A stretch of 64,000 nt of DNA from Polaromonas sp. YR568 (GCF_900116715.1 NZ_FPBM01000004.1:124001-188000), one strand, 5' to 3'; shown: positions 31,381-40,066, numbered from the stretch's first letter. Notes: generated by a model from the letters alone, not told the origin. Translations and numbers: made by a program.

Positions 31381-31839
31381 CTACACCCGTTGTTCTTTGC
31401 CTAAGACCCCAATACTTTCGACTCCATCAATCCACGAGGTTAGGCTCGTGGTTAACGACTCGATACTTTGCGAGGGCCGTATAAAGCACTCCCATACTGT
31501 CAAAACACGCCATCCCATTTTCTGCAGTGCGTAAATGGCTTGCTCGTCTCGATATACGTTGCCTTCGAGCTTCTTTTTCCAGAAGTCAGCTCTTGTCGCG
31601 GGTAACTTGGAGAGAGAACAATTTTGATGCAAGTGCCAAAAGCAACCGTGTACGAAGATAGCGATACGTCGCTTAGGGAGGACAATATCTGGACGGCCTG
31701 GCAGGTCTTTTCGATGTAGCCGAAATCGGTAGCCGGCTGCGAATAATGCTTTACGGATGATAAGTTCTGGCTTGGTATTTTTTCCTTTTATACCGGACAT
31801 CATTGCACTTCGGGTCTGAGGTGAAACAACATCAGTCAT
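31381..31839 (-). CDS. vsr: Very short patch repair endonuclease Vsr
   Basis: 152 residues. Family blocks are TRSAMMSGIKGKNTKPE near the N-terminus, PGRPDIVLPKRRIAIFVHG with the catalytic Asp, HGCFWHLHQNC with the active-site His and zinc ligands, and WRVLTVWEC. Vsr nicks 5' of the T in T:G mismatches left when 5-methylcytosine deaminates, and usually accompanies a Dcm-type methyltransferase. Here it starts 3 bases after the EcoRII-like endonuclease and is the last gene of the methyltransferase-endonuclease-Vsr unit. Confidence 0.95.
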   Translation of the reverse strand: MTDVVSPQTRSAMMSGIKGKNTKPELIIRKALFAAGYRFRLHRKDLPGRPDIVLPKRRIAIFVHGCFWHLHQNCSLSKLPATRADFWKKKLEGNVYRDEQAIYALQKMGWRVLTVWECFIRPSQSIESLTTSLTSWIDGVESIGVLGKEQRV

Positions 31840-31842
31840 GGC

Positions 31843-33300
31843 TTAGCTCCAAATACCCATAGCTCCCCATATGGGTTTTCTGCGCTGCATCAATTCCTCG
31901 GTGAAAAATTCCGAGAACGTAAGTACGTTTGGTTCCTTAGCGTACTCAACCACAGTACCTTGAGCTTTAAAAGCTTCGGGAACGACCAGAAGAACGGATT
32001 TTCCATTCATTTCACGAACGGCTGAACGAGTAACCTTTTCATCCATTGTTGCCAAGAATATTGAACAGCTTCGCCCTTCCATGGGCACTTGTTTCCAGCG
32101 CTCTCGAAGAGTGGTTTTGGCGGCCAGTACCAGCGCATCTGGTGAGTTATCTAAATACATCCTGCCAACCGGCAATACAAAATCTGGGCGACGAGTACCG
32201 ACAACAAGTTGCTCTTCGTAAGGAATTTGGCCTTCGTCCAACATTCTTTTTATATGAGCCTCAAAGCCAGCCCCGACGCGAGTGCGACGTTGTTGGGAAG
32301 CGTCGCGCATAACCTCGTACAGCGGAATGAAATGCCGAACGACCCGCGTGACGATTTGCTGCGTGGAAGGAGCGATGCCGTCTCTAAACAAAATCTCCAG
32401 CACTTGGGATGCTCTATATCGAAGCTCGTGTCTCCGATATATCGTGAACTCAACCTCCGTGGTTAACTCCATTAGTGAGTTGCCGGGAGTTTTTTGGGAG
32501 AACGGGTCAAAAGAGTTTGCTGAGTCTTTCGCAAGCCATTCCTCTTGGGCCTGTTTGGCAATCAAGCTTGAGTTTGGTATTTGGCGATACCTAGCAATAA
32601 GCTGGGAGAGCGTCTTGGCATGTATTGCGGCGATGAATTCAGCGATGAGTTGATCTAGCTCATCGACCAGACTTTGGGGCAGTGTGTCCGGTTTTGGTGC
32701 TTCAAATACGCCTGCAAGAAATGTATGCTGCAGATCAAAACGAGCCTCGATGAGGGAATAGACCGTCGAATTAGAGTCAACGGTCAGGCATTCGAAATAA
32801 AGCTGGCCATTCTCGTCGCGCGTGCGACCCATGACCAAGAACGATGCAGGACTCAGATCCGAAAAGGCTTTTTTTGGTGGAACAGTAAGGTGCCCTTCCG
32901 TTCCTTTATTGGTAAATCGGCGATAGAGATGCGTAAGAATCTCACCGGAGATTGCAGGCCACTTAGCTCGAATCTCCTCCATGTAGATGTGCGGCTTGTC
33001 TTCACGACGTGCCATTTCTGAATCAGCGGGAAAGAAGGGTCCTCTGAACTCCAGCGGCACGTAAAAGCCGGCTTGGTGTCCTTCTTGGACATGCCAAGCC
33101 CATGCGCGATCGTTTTTCGATAATTTTTTGATCGCTACCTTATCCGACACCTCATAGAGACGATCGAGTAACTTTAGTTGTCTCAAGTCGTCCTCAGTGA
33201 GGACCCCATCCTCCGGAGACTCTTCAGATAGCTCGAATTGAATTGGGGTGAAGGCGGGCATTTTTTTGAGGCTGATTTGACATGCAAATGTAACCCGCAT
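31843..33300 (-). CDS. EcoRII-family type II restriction endonuclease
   Basis: 485 residues. The C-terminal third carries the EcoRII-C PD-(D/E)xK nuclease: GAGFEAHIKRML with Glu at about 347, RRPDFVLP with Asp about 373, and AAKTTLRERWKQ with Lys about 395 and Arg about 401. The N-terminus (IKKLSKND at 57-64, GHQAGFYVP at 74-82) resembles the EcoRII N-terminal effector-binding domain. EcoRII cuts CCWGG and is activated by a second site; this protein is about 80 residues longer than EcoRII. Codon use is AT-richer than the host genes. A second possible start is ATG at 33261; neither has a good ribosome-binding site. Confidence 0.85.
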   Translation of the reverse strand: MRVTFACQISLKKMPAFTPIQFELSEESPEDGVLTEDDLRQLKLLDRLYEVSDKVAIKKLSKNDRAWAWHVQEGHQAGFYVPLEFRGPFFPADSEMARREDKPHIYMEEIRAKWPAISGEILTHLYRRFTNKGTEGHLTVPPKKAFSDLSPASFLVMGRTRDENGQLYFECLTVDSNSTVYSLIEARFDLQHTFLAGVFEAPKPDTLPQSLVDELDQLIAEFIAAIHAKTLSQLIARYRQIPNSSLIAKQAQEEWLAKDSANSFDPFSQKTPGNSLMELTTEVEFTIYRRHELRYRASQVLEILFRDGIAPSTQQIVTRVVRHFIPLYEVMRDASQQRRTRVGAGFEAHIKRMLDEGQIPYEEQLVVGTRRPDFVLPVGRMYLDNSPDALVLAAKTTLRERWKQVPMEGRSCSIFLATMDEKVTRSAVREMNGKSVLLVVPEAFKAQGTVVEYAKEPNVLTFSEFFTEELMQRRKPIWGAMGIWS

Positions 33301-33400
33301 GGAGCTGAGCCGCCAGTTGATCTAATCAAGTGGACGTTATAAAGCGAAGGCCATAGCACGGCCTCAAAGAGGGGTCACAGCGTCGCTTCAAGCGACAAGG

Positions 33401-34669
33401 TCAGGCCGCTCGGGGAATAGGCTGTTGCTCCTGGCGGATAGATTCAAGAATCAAGGGCTGCATTGCACGGGCAACAGCGCTCATGACGGGTACGACAACG
33501 GAGTTGCCGAATTGTTTATACGCGCGAGTATCTGAAACCGGGATTCTCATACTGTCGGGGAAGCCCATTAGGCGCGCGCATTCCCGAGGTGTTAGTCGAC
33601 GAGGGTTCTTTTTGCTGCCTTGGCTTACGAGTATCTCGGAGCCATCCTTGTAATAGCGGGCAGACAGCGTACGGGTAACGCTGTCTGGAGTGACAAGGCC
33701 GAACCCGAACCCATTGCCAGCTTCTTGGTGCTTCTTTTTGTAGGCTTGCAGATACGCCCAGAGCTTGTCAGTCAGCGTGTACTTGTCGAGCACTTTGTGT
33801 TTTGCATGGTCGTAATACTTGGACCCATCCCACTCCAGCTCAGGCTCGCCAGTCTTTTTGTGAAGAATCTCGCCGAGAGTATGTTGGCCTTTGCCTGGCA
33901 GAGTAACCATATCCCAGTCAAATATGACGGGGTCACGGAATCCAACGATGATGATTCGTTCTCGGTGCTGCGGCACAAAGTGCGCGCCATCTATTACCTT
34001 GCAGAAAACTTGGTAGCCCAGCTCGTCGCGCAGAGTTTTCAGGATGACATCAAAGGTGCGCCCTTTGTCATGCGACTGAAGGTTTTTGACGTTCTCGAGC
34101 AGAAAGGCGCGAGGCTTTTGTTCTGCAATGATTCGCGCCACATCAAAGAACAGGGTGCCTTGGGTTGCATCGGCAAAACCGTGTGCTCTTCCCAACGCAT
34201 TTTTCTTTGAAACTCCGGCGATGGAGAAGGGTTGGCAGGGGAAGCCTCCCAACAGAACGTCGTGTTCAGGAATGTCTTTTTCGTGGATTTGAGTAATGTC
34301 ACCGTTCAGGGAATGACCACCTTGGAAGTTCTCTGTGTATGTCTTCTGGGCGTATGAATCCCATTCGCTTGTGAAGACGCATTCGCCGCCAATAGCTTCA
34401 AATGCCAGCCGGATGCCGCCGATGCCGGCGAACAAGTCGATGAACTTGAAGTCACCATTGCCGGGAAGCGGGCCGAAATTGAGGAGGCGCTGCAGTTCGG
34501 CTGCAATGTGGGCTGGCGGGGGCAGCTCGCCTGTTTCCCAGCGGCGCAAGTGGCGTGGACTTACCTTGAGATGTTTGGCTACTGATTCTTGGCTATGGGT
34601 TTTACGGGCGGCAGCCAAATAGGCGATGGCTGCGGAATGGTCGGCGGTGGTAAGGGCAGTGGTTTTCAT
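33401..34669 (-). CDS. dcm: DNA (cytosine-5-)-methyltransferase with N-terminal HTH (Dcm/SsoII type)
   Basis: 422 residues. Residues 15-65 form an XRE-like HTH ([20 protein letters not shown], then ETGELP). The m5C methyltransferase motifs follow: I DLFAGIGG at 78-85, [11 protein letters not shown] with catalytic Cys 145, VI ENVKN at 192, [15 protein letters not shown] and [10 protein letters not shown]. Methylation should protect host CCWGG-like sites from the adjacent endonuclease. ATG at 34669 is chosen because an in-frame extension upstream would run through the GGACA/TGTCC operator. In the M.SsoII and M.Ecl18kI relatives this HTH represses its own gene. Confidence 0.93.
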   Translation of the reverse strand: MKTTALTTADHSAAIAYLAAARKTHSQESVAKHLKVSPRHLRRWETGELPPPAHIAAELQRLLNFGPLPGNGDFKFIDLFAGIGGIRLAFEAIGGECVFTSEWDSYAQKTYTENFQGGHSLNGDITQIHEKDIPEHDVLLGGFPCQPFSIAGVSKKNALGRAHGFADATQGTLFFDVARIIAEQKPRAFLLENVKNLQSHDKGRTFDVILKTLRDELGYQVFCKVIDGAHFVPQHRERIIIVGFRDPVIFDWDMVTLPGKGQHTLGEILHKKTGEPELEWDGSKYYDHAKHKVLDKYTLTDKLWAYLQAYKKKHQEAGNGFGFGLVTPDSVTRTLSARYYKDGSEILVSQGSKKNPRRLTPRECARLMGFPDSMRIPVSDTRAYKQFGNSVVVPVMSAVARAMQPLILESIRQEQQPIPRAA

Positions 34670-34685
34670 ACGGCGGGAATAATTT

Positions 34686-34700
34686 CGGACATTTTGTCCG
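34686..34700. promoter_or_regulatory. GGACA/TGTCC operator before the methyltransferase gene
   Basis: CGGACA (34686-34691) and TGTCCG (34695-34700) form a perfect inverted repeat with a TTT spacer, 17 bases before the methyltransferase ATG. A third half site TGTCC lies at 34706-34710. It matches, as I recall it, the GGACA-N3-TGTCC site bound by the HTH of M.SsoII-type methyltransferases, so it is the probable autoregulatory operator. Confidence 0.7.
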
Positions 34701-34940
34701 CTTTTTGTCCCCTTGTACATCCATCCAGTGGTTTTATTTTGAGTGTTGTGAATTGGCGGCAGGATAGGGCGCGCTTCTGCTGAACTTGCCAGCAGGCCTC
34801 TCAGCTTGTAAACCGTCTTGGCGTTATGGTTGGTGAAGCTGTTGCTATTTCTTGGGGTGAGCGATGTACTGTCGCGACAGCTCCCAAAGTCACAGCTCAT
34901 GTGGAGAGGCGTTATTGCCGTACTTAATCAAGGCTCACTT

Positions 34941-35390
34941 ATGGAAAACCGGGTACCGCTACCAACCGACAACATTTTTAAGTTTTACGCACTTTTTGGA
35001 TTAGTGCTTTTCATATTTTGTTTCGCCACTACTCTCTACAACACGAAAACCACGAACGAATTCATGTCATCTGCGTTCGTTGAGCTAGAGGAGCTAAAGG
35101 CTATGGCTTCGCCTACGAATCGAGACGTCGCCAGGCGCGAGATCTTGTTACGTCAAATAGAAGTGGCGAAGCAGGATAAGGATTTTTATAAATGGGCGTG
35201 TGCTGTTATCGGGGGCATCGGAACGTTGGGCATGGTGGTCGGATTTACCAAGTGGCATAGAGAAATTCAACCGATGTTGGATGAAATCTCTCAGTTGCAG
35301 CTGGCGAAGTTGCGGCACGAAGTGAGTCAACTAAGCGCCAACCCTAGCAAGGCTCGGCGGATTTTGCCGAACCGCCTGCGCCGAATGTGA
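34941..35390 (+). CDS. Hypothetical protein with two membrane segments
   Basis: 149 residues, not recognised. Two hydrophobic segments are seen (KFYALFGLVLFIFCFATTLY near residue 14 and WACAVIGGIGTLGMVVGF near 95) separated by a charged helical stretch (FVELEELKAMA, ARREILLRQIEVAKQDKDF). A second charged helix follows and the tail is basic (RRILPNRLRRM). It resembles a small helical-hairpin membrane protein. It is divergent from the restriction operon and shares its AT-rich composition, so it probably arrived with the island. ATG at 34941 has AAGG upstream; an earlier in-frame GTG-type start would overlap the methyltransferase promoter region. Confidence 0.65.
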   Translation: MENRVPLPTDNIFKFYALFGLVLFIFCFATTLYNTKTTNEFMSSAFVELEELKAMASPTNRDVARREILLRQIEVAKQDKDFYKWACAVIGGIGTLGMVVGFTKWHREIQPMLDEISQLQLAKLRHEVSQLSANPSKARRILPNRLRRM

Positions 35391-35486
35391 TGAGCTGACA
35401 TGACCTGCAGAGTTGCGGGTCAATTCATTGCCAAGTCAGATCGGCGAAGCTAAGCTTTTTCTTCTTAATCAACAAGGAAACAGCCC

Positions 35487-35900
35487 ATGCCAAACACCAC
35501 CTCCCTCCCCGAAAGCATCATGTCCCACGTCTCCATCGGCACGAACGATTTTGATCGTGCCAAGGCCTTCTATACCGCCGTGTTGGGCGCGATGGAGATC
35601 AAGGTGATCATGGAGCACCCTGGCGCTATTGCTTATGGGCGGGCTTATCCAGAGTTTTGGGTGGGGGTGCCGCATGACGGGGGTAAGGCGCATGTGGGCA
35701 ATGGCTCGCACTTTGGCTTTTTGGCTGTGTCCAAGGAGCAGGTGGATGCGTTTTATGCCAAGGCGCTGGAGATGGGTGGGCAGGGTGATGGCGCGCCTGG
35801 CCCGCGGCCTTTGTATGGGCCGCAGTATTACGGCTGTTTTGTGCGGGACCTGGATGGGCACAAGATTGAGGCGCAGTTTTCGGATACCTCTGCGGGTTGA
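35487..35900 (+). CDS. VOC family protein (glyoxalase/bleomycin-resistance fold)
   Basis: 137 residues, one pair of beta-alpha-beta-beta-beta modules. The first metal-ligand position is HVSIGTNDFDRAKAFY, typical of the family, and the second half has HFGFLAVSKEQVDAFY and FVRDLDGHKIEAQF with a closing Glu. Proteins of this kind are usually lyases, dioxygenases or resistance proteins; the substrate is unknown. ATG at 35487 has AAGGAAAC upstream. It marks the return to host-like base composition after the restriction island. Confidence 0.83.
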   Translation: MPNTTSLPESIMSHVSIGTNDFDRAKAFYTAVLGAMEIKVIMEHPGAIAYGRAYPEFWVGVPHDGGKAHVGNGSHFGFLAVSKEQVDAFYAKALEMGGQGDGAPGPRPLYGPQYYGCFVRDLDGHKIEAQFSDTSAG

Positions 35901-36073
35901 CCGCACGCTGCCGGGCGCCTCGTCTTGTCGCGCCTGGGTATGGGGTGCTGTCTGACATGGGTGGGCAGTTCGGCTTTCCAGAATGGTTGATACGCGGGGC
36001 GGTTTCAGCAGCACATCACCAGTGATTAGCTGTTTGCCGGCCTCTTGTTCAAACCCTTATCTGGAGACCCACC

Positions 36074-36346
36074 ATGGCCAACAAGCCCAATACCGCCAAA
36101 ACCAACAAGCAGGACACGCGGGGCAGCGCGCGCAAGCCCGTCGATGACGGCAGCGTGCAGGACAGCACGCCCAAGGCCTCGGGCCACGGCGGCAAGGTTG
36201 AGAACGACTTCAACCAGGTGGGTGAGCAAAAGCCCACGCAGCGCAATGAGGGCCAGCGCACGGCCAACAGCCGCAGTGACCGCGAATCCCACGTCGGTGG
36301 CAGCAACCAGCTGCAGTCGCGCCGGGGTGGCAATAGCGCGCGCTGA
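36074..36346 (+). CDS. Small hydrophilic, probably disordered protein
   Basis: 90 residues with no hydrophobic core, rich in Gly, Gln, Asn, Ser, Lys and Arg (KPTQRNEGQRTANSRSDRES). It looks like the small intrinsically disordered proteins often linked to general stress in proteobacteria, but no family is recognised. ATG at 36074 is supported by GGAG about 8 bases upstream. It stands alone. Confidence 0.6.
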   Translation: MANKPNTAKTNKQDTRGSARKPVDDGSVQDSTPKASGHGGKVENDFNQVGEQKPTQRNEGQRTANSRSDRESHVGGSNQLQSRRGGNSAR

Positions 36347-36564
36347 GGCTGACAGCGCGTAAAGGCCCCTGAAAGCCCGCACCGCCGGCATGGGCGTGGG
36401 CTTGAATCTGTAAAGAAGATGGCCCGCCGGCCCGCGCCGCGCGGGCATTGGCGCAATTTGATACATAGCGCAACACTGCAGACGCACGGCTCTAAGCCTG
36501 GCGGCGCAGGATAAAACCTTTGCTGCTGCCGGCTTGGCGGCGACTTTGAGCCGAGGTGAATGCC

Positions 36565-36786
36565 ATGAAGAAGATTGCCAACTTTTTGTTCCGGCCGCGT
36601 TATTTGCGGGCCATTCCTTCGCTGGTGGTGCTGACGACCGCGATGGCTTGGGGAGTGGCGCCGGACCCGGATACGGATATGACGGACGCGGTGCAGAAGC
36701 GGGCCAGCGTGACGCTGTCGCTAAGCCATGACACCATTGGCAACAGCCCTGGCGACAAGCCTCTGGATCCCTCCGAAGAAGCCTGA
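36565..36786 (+). CDS. Small single-pass or exported protein of unknown function
   Basis: 73 residues. A basic N-terminus (KKIANFLFRPRYLR) precedes one hydrophobic segment (AIPSLVVLTTAMAWGVA), which could be a signal peptide or membrane anchor. The rest is acidic (DPDTDMTDAVQ) and ends in DPSEEA. ATG at 36565 is chosen for GAGGTG six bases upstream. No family is recognised. Confidence 0.6.
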   Translation: MKKIANFLFRPRYLRAIPSLVVLTTAMAWGVAPDPDTDMTDAVQKRASVTLSLSHDTIGNSPGDKPLDPSEEA

Positions 36787-36823
36787 GCCCGCTTCAGCGG
36801 TTCAATTTAGACCCAGGCGGCGA

Positions 36824-37663
36824 TCACCTGGCCGCGATGATCCAGCGGCTGATCTTGCCGACCACGTCGGCTTCTATGCCGTTAAAGCCGTGGTAGGCCT
36901 GGGGTTCGCAGGGGTCGCCCCGGCTTTGGCCGCCGGTCACGCTGATGAGTTCGGCTTTTGGGGTTTTGGCGAGCTTTTCCATCATGGCTGGGATCTCGCT
37001 GAAAGGGCAGACCTTGCAGCCGTCGTTTTCGTGGTGCACCACCAGTACGGGGATGGTCAAGCTTTCAAGCGGCATTTTGGGCACGGCGCGGCCGCCCGGG
37101 TCAACCAGGATGGTGGAGGTCAGCACCAGGCCATCGGGGCCGCCTTGCGTTGGGCCCGCTTCGGTGGCGATGTAGGCGGCTGACTGGGTGCCGCGGCTGG
37201 TGCCGACCAGCCACACGGGTGCGGGTGATTGCTGCCTGAGCCAGGCGATGACGGCGAGCACGTCGGTGCGGTGCTCGGGCCGCTGCCGGTTGCCGCCCAG
37301 GTAGGGTGGCGACTGTTTGTCTGACGGCGCATCGATTACCGCGACGGCAAAACCCGCATCGGCAAACTGCTGGCGCATGCGCACCAGGAAGTTGCCGCCC
37401 AGCCCGCCAAAACCACCGCTCTCGTTGATCTGCAAACCGCCGTTGCCGCCGGCGAAGAGGATGACGGCTGCCTTGGGCGGGTTGGCGGTGGCGGGCGCGA
37501 TATAGACAAAGCGCTGGGTGACGCCGGTACGTGTGGGAATGTCGACCACGCGGGGCGCGGTTTGCGCCCGGGCGCTTTGACCGGCCACGGCCATGCACAG
37601 CAGCAAGCCCGCGGGCAGGGCGTAACGCAGCCACAGGCGCCGGGCAGAGGGGAGCGGGTTCAT
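36824..37663 (-). CDS. Exported alpha/beta hydrolase
   Basis: 279 residues. A signal peptide is clear (RRLWLRYALPAGLLLCMAVA then AQSARAQTA-type cleavage near residue 33). The fold has VILFAGGNGGLQI for the oxyanion region, the nucleophile in LVGTSRGTQSAAYIA and a probable C-terminal His in QAYHGFNGIE; Cys pairs (CKVC, DPCEP) may form disulfides. It probably cleaves an ester or amide in the periplasm; the substrate is unknown. ATG at 37663 follows AAGGAG. A second exported hydrolase lies 42 bases upstream in the same direction. Confidence 0.82.
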   Translation of the reverse strand: MNPLPSARRLWLRYALPAGLLLCMAVAGQSARAQTAPRVVDIPTRTGVTQRFVYIAPATANPPKAAVILFAGGNGGLQINESGGFGGLGGNFLVRMRQQFADAGFAVAVIDAPSDKQSPPYLGGNRQRPEHRTDVLAVIAWLRQQSPAPVWLVGTSRGTQSAAYIATEAGPTQGGPDGLVLTSTILVDPGGRAVPKMPLESLTIPVLVVHHENDGCKVCPFSEIPAMMEKLAKTPKAELISVTGGQSRGDPCEPQAYHGFNGIEADVVGKISRWIIAAR

Positions 37664-37704
37664 GGGCTGGCTCCTTGTTGAAGATGTTGAAGGGGGTTGC
37701 GGCT

Positions 37705-38520
37705 TCAGGGCGCGGTGGCCACCTTGATCCACTGCGCCACCGCCTCGCTGGCGACCACTGGCGTCGTCAGGTGGGTGGCCTTGACTTCGAGGTACTGGCT
37801 TTTGGGGTTGGCTGGCAGCTTGTCGGCAAAGTAGGGTTTGGCGTATTTGCTGATGCCGTCTTCATCACCCACCACGGTGAGCACGGGCGTGCCGGGCGGG
37901 ATGCGCGGCGCGGTGACGCTCATCTCGGCGTCTGAGGCGGGGTCAAAGTAGCTCAGGTAGTCTTTGGCGGTGGCCGCCACGGGCTGCTGCTTGCCCTGGT
38001 TGATGTCGTTGAAGCGCTCACGCGAATCGCCCTTGCCGGCGGCGACCAGCTTGCGGGCTTCGTCCACGCTTTCGCGCACCGAGGTGTTTTGCTGGAAGGC
38101 GTAGTAGCGCGCGGGAACATGGCCGGGCGCCAGCAGCACCAGGGCCTGCACGTCGCCGCCGCGCGCGGCAAAGCCCATGGCGGCGGGCACGCCCATGCTG
38201 TGGCCGGCGATGACGATTTTGGTGGCGCCCTGGCTGCGCAGGCTTTGCACATGCGTGGCCATCTCGGCCATGGCCTTGTCCCAGTTGCCGTCGAGGTAGC
38301 GGCCGCGCGACCAGGGCATGTCGGGGTAGAGCACCAGCATGCCCGCGCCTTCTAGCACGGGTTTGAGGCGGCTCATGTTGGGGTCGTTGTTGTTGCCCGG
38401 GCTTTTGCCGTGCAGCATGAGCACACCTATCTTGTCTTGCGCCTGGGCGATGCCGCCCAGCAGGGCCGTGGCGGCGAGCAGGGCGAGGGTGATGAGGCGG
38501 CGGGTGAGCTGGCTGCGCAT
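37705..38520 (-). CDS. Exported alpha/beta hydrolase
   Basis: 271 residues. A signal peptide (RRLITLALLAATALLGGIAQAQ) is followed by an alpha/beta hydrolase core: VLMLHGKSPG, nucleophile IAGHSMGVPAAMGFA, acid LTVVGDEDGIS and a C-terminal His in ATHLTTPV. The target is unknown. ATG at 38520 has AAAGG upstream. It shares direction and an exported fate with the next gene, so the two may be an operon of related function. Confidence 0.82.
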   Translation of the reverse strand: MRSQLTRRLITLALLAATALLGGIAQAQDKIGVLMLHGKSPGNNNDPNMSRLKPVLEGAGMLVLYPDMPWSRGRYLDGNWDKAMAEMATHVQSLRSQGATKIVIAGHSMGVPAAMGFAARGGDVQALVLLAPGHVPARYYAFQQNTSVRESVDEARKLVAAGKGDSRERFNDINQGKQQPVAATAKDYLSYFDPASDAEMSVTAPRIPPGTPVLTVVGDEDGISKYAKPYFADKLPANPKSQYLEVKATHLTTPVVASEAVAQWIKVATAP

Positions 38521-38636
38521 GAAGGCCTTTGGTTGGGGGCGGATTGCCGGGAGGGTATGCGGCATCGTACCCGCGTGCTTGCCGCCCTGCAGCCGGGTTT
38601 GCACGCGGCGGTGGGCCTTTCTACAATGCCTGAATC

Positions 38637-39476
38637 ATGATGAACGCCGCCCCGCAAGCCGCCGCCAGCCCTTTAGCCCCCACCACGCTGCTGGCCAGCG
38701 AGCCTGAGCGCGCCGCCTACCGCGACTACGCGCAGCCGGGCATAGACAGGGTGCGCACTTTTTACCGCAATAACCACCAGCACCAGACGCTGGACTTTGT
38801 GCTGGCCAAGAAGGCGCAGTGGTTGACGTTCTCTCAGCGCGAGATGACGCCCTGGGCGGCGCTGGAATTCCTCAATACGCTAGTGGATGAGTCTGACCCC
38901 GACATCGAGCTGCCGCAGATCAGCCACCTGCTGCAGACCGCCGAAGCGATTCGCGCCGACGGCCACCCCGACTGGTTTGTGCTGACGGGGTTTATCCATG
39001 ACCTGGGGAAGGTGCTGTGCCTGTTTGGTGAGCCGCAGTGGGCGGTGGTGGGGGATACGTTTCCGGTGGGGTGCCGGTTTTCAGAGCGGGTTGTTTACCC
39101 GGAATACTTTGACCTGAACCCCGATAGCCGCGACGCACGCTACAACACGGAGAACGGCATTTATGCGCCGGGCTGTGGGCTGGATGCGGTGCATATGTCT
39201 TGGGGGCATGACGAGTACCTGTACCAGCTGATGAAGGCGCACCTGCCGCTGCCGGCGCTGTACATGATTCGCTATCACTCGTTCTACGCTTGGCACCGCG
39301 AGGGGCAGTATGGGCATCTGACCGATGCCCAGGATGCGGCTCACCTCGAATGGGTGCATAAGTTCAATCCTTATGACCTGTATTCCAAGAATGACAAGCC
39401 GCCTGTGTTGGCGGAGCTCAAGCCTTATTACGAGGACTTGATGGCTAAGTATTTGCCTTCGATGCTCAAGCTCTAG
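38637..39476 (+). CDS. myo-Inositol oxygenase family protein
   Basis: 279 residues, close to the animal enzyme length. All six diiron ligands can be placed: His 97 ([11 protein letters not shown]), His 121 and Asp 122 (FIHDLGK), His 191 (SWGHDEYLY), His 214 (RYHSFYAWH) and Asp 247 (FNPYDLYSK). The substrate-lid block [17 protein letters not shown] also agrees. It converts myo-inositol to D-glucuronate with O2. The family is common in animals, plants and fungi and rarer in bacteria. No uronate or inositol genes lie next to it, so its substrate here is inferred from the fold only. ATG at 38637 or 38640 could be used. Confidence 0.88.
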   Translation: MMNAAPQAAASPLAPTTLLASEPERAAYRDYAQPGIDRVRTFYRNNHQHQTLDFVLAKKAQWLTFSQREMTPWAALEFLNTLVDESDPDIELPQISHLLQTAEAIRADGHPDWFVLTGFIHDLGKVLCLFGEPQWAVVGDTFPVGCRFSERVVYPEYFDLNPDSRDARYNTENGIYAPGCGLDAVHMSWGHDEYLYQLMKAHLPLPALYMIRYHSFYAWHREGQYGHLTDAQDAAHLEWVHKFNPYDLYSKNDKPPVLAELKPYYEDLMAKYLPSMLKL

Positions 39477-39522
39477 TTTTCCCGGTTCTTGTTCCGGCTG
39501 GCGCTTGCCCTGTTGAGGGTGG

Positions 39523-39720
39523 CTGGCCGGGGGTTGCCCGGCGGCAACTCACTTTTCTTTGCTTCGCCAAAGAAAAGTAAGCAAAAGAAAGGCGACCCTA
39601 CTGTCTGCGTCCCCTGCGCTTCGCTCCGGGGCAGCCTGCGGTGCTCGGTCCAGACGGGGTCAAAAACAACTCGCCTTCGGCTCAAACAAGTTTTTGCCCT
39701 TATCCGTCTGGCCCTGTGCT
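39523..39720. repeat. Dispersed-type palindromic repeat (Comamonadaceae family)
   Basis: Non-coding, between the inositol oxygenase gene and minE. It holds a perfect 11-bp inverted repeat, ACTTTTCTTTG (39551-39561) and CAAAGAAAAGT (39568-39578), with a CTTCGC loop, followed by AGCAAAAGAAAGGCGACCC and short purine/pyrimidine blocks with CTTCG motifs. I recall this TTTTCTTTGCTTCGCCAAAG sequence as a repeat found many times in betaproteobacterial genomes. The remaining 39477-39805 holds nothing else I recognise. Confidence 0.65.
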
Positions 39721-39805
39721 CCTCGGCGCAGACAGAAGGGGCAATCGGGTGCGGGAACGGATTCGGATTCGGGATCGGGAACCGAATACCGGAGTTAACC
39801 CGTCT

Positions 39806-40066
39806 TCACTTTTTGTCCGGCAACTCAATCTTCACTTCCAGCACATCCAGGTTGTCTTGCCGTTCCAGGTGCAGCTTGATGTGGTCGGGGTTGATGGGGA
39901 TGTATTTGGCGATGACTGCAATCAGGTCGCGTTGCAGGGCCGGCAGGTAGTCGGGTTTGGGGCTGCGGTCTGTGCGTTCGTGGGCGAGGATGATTTGCAG
40001 CCGCTCTTTGGCGACGTTGGCGGTTTTCTTTTTCTCGCCTAAGAGGAAGGACAAAAAAGACGCCAT
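39806..40066 (-). CDS. minE: Cell division topological specificity factor MinE
   Basis: 86 residues. The anti-MinCD helix region is [20 protein letters not shown], followed by the dimer beta strands ([27 protein letters not shown]). It drives MinD oscillation so that division occurs at mid-cell. It starts 3 bases after the minD stop. Confidence 0.96.
   Translation of the reverse strand: MASFLSFLLGEKKKTANVAKERLQIILAHERTDRSPKPDYLPALQRDLIAVIAKYIPINPDHIKLHLERQDNLDVLEVKIELPDKK

Noticed and set aside
33382-33396. GTCGCTT/AAGCGAC palindrome between methyltransferase and endonuclease genes as a terminator
   Set aside because: It lacks a T-run on either strand; at most it is a weak hairpin in the intergenic RNA.
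34670-34900. N-terminal extension of the methyltransferase
   Set aside because: It would translate through the GGACA/TGTCC operator and has no family resemblance; the protein proper starts before the HTH.
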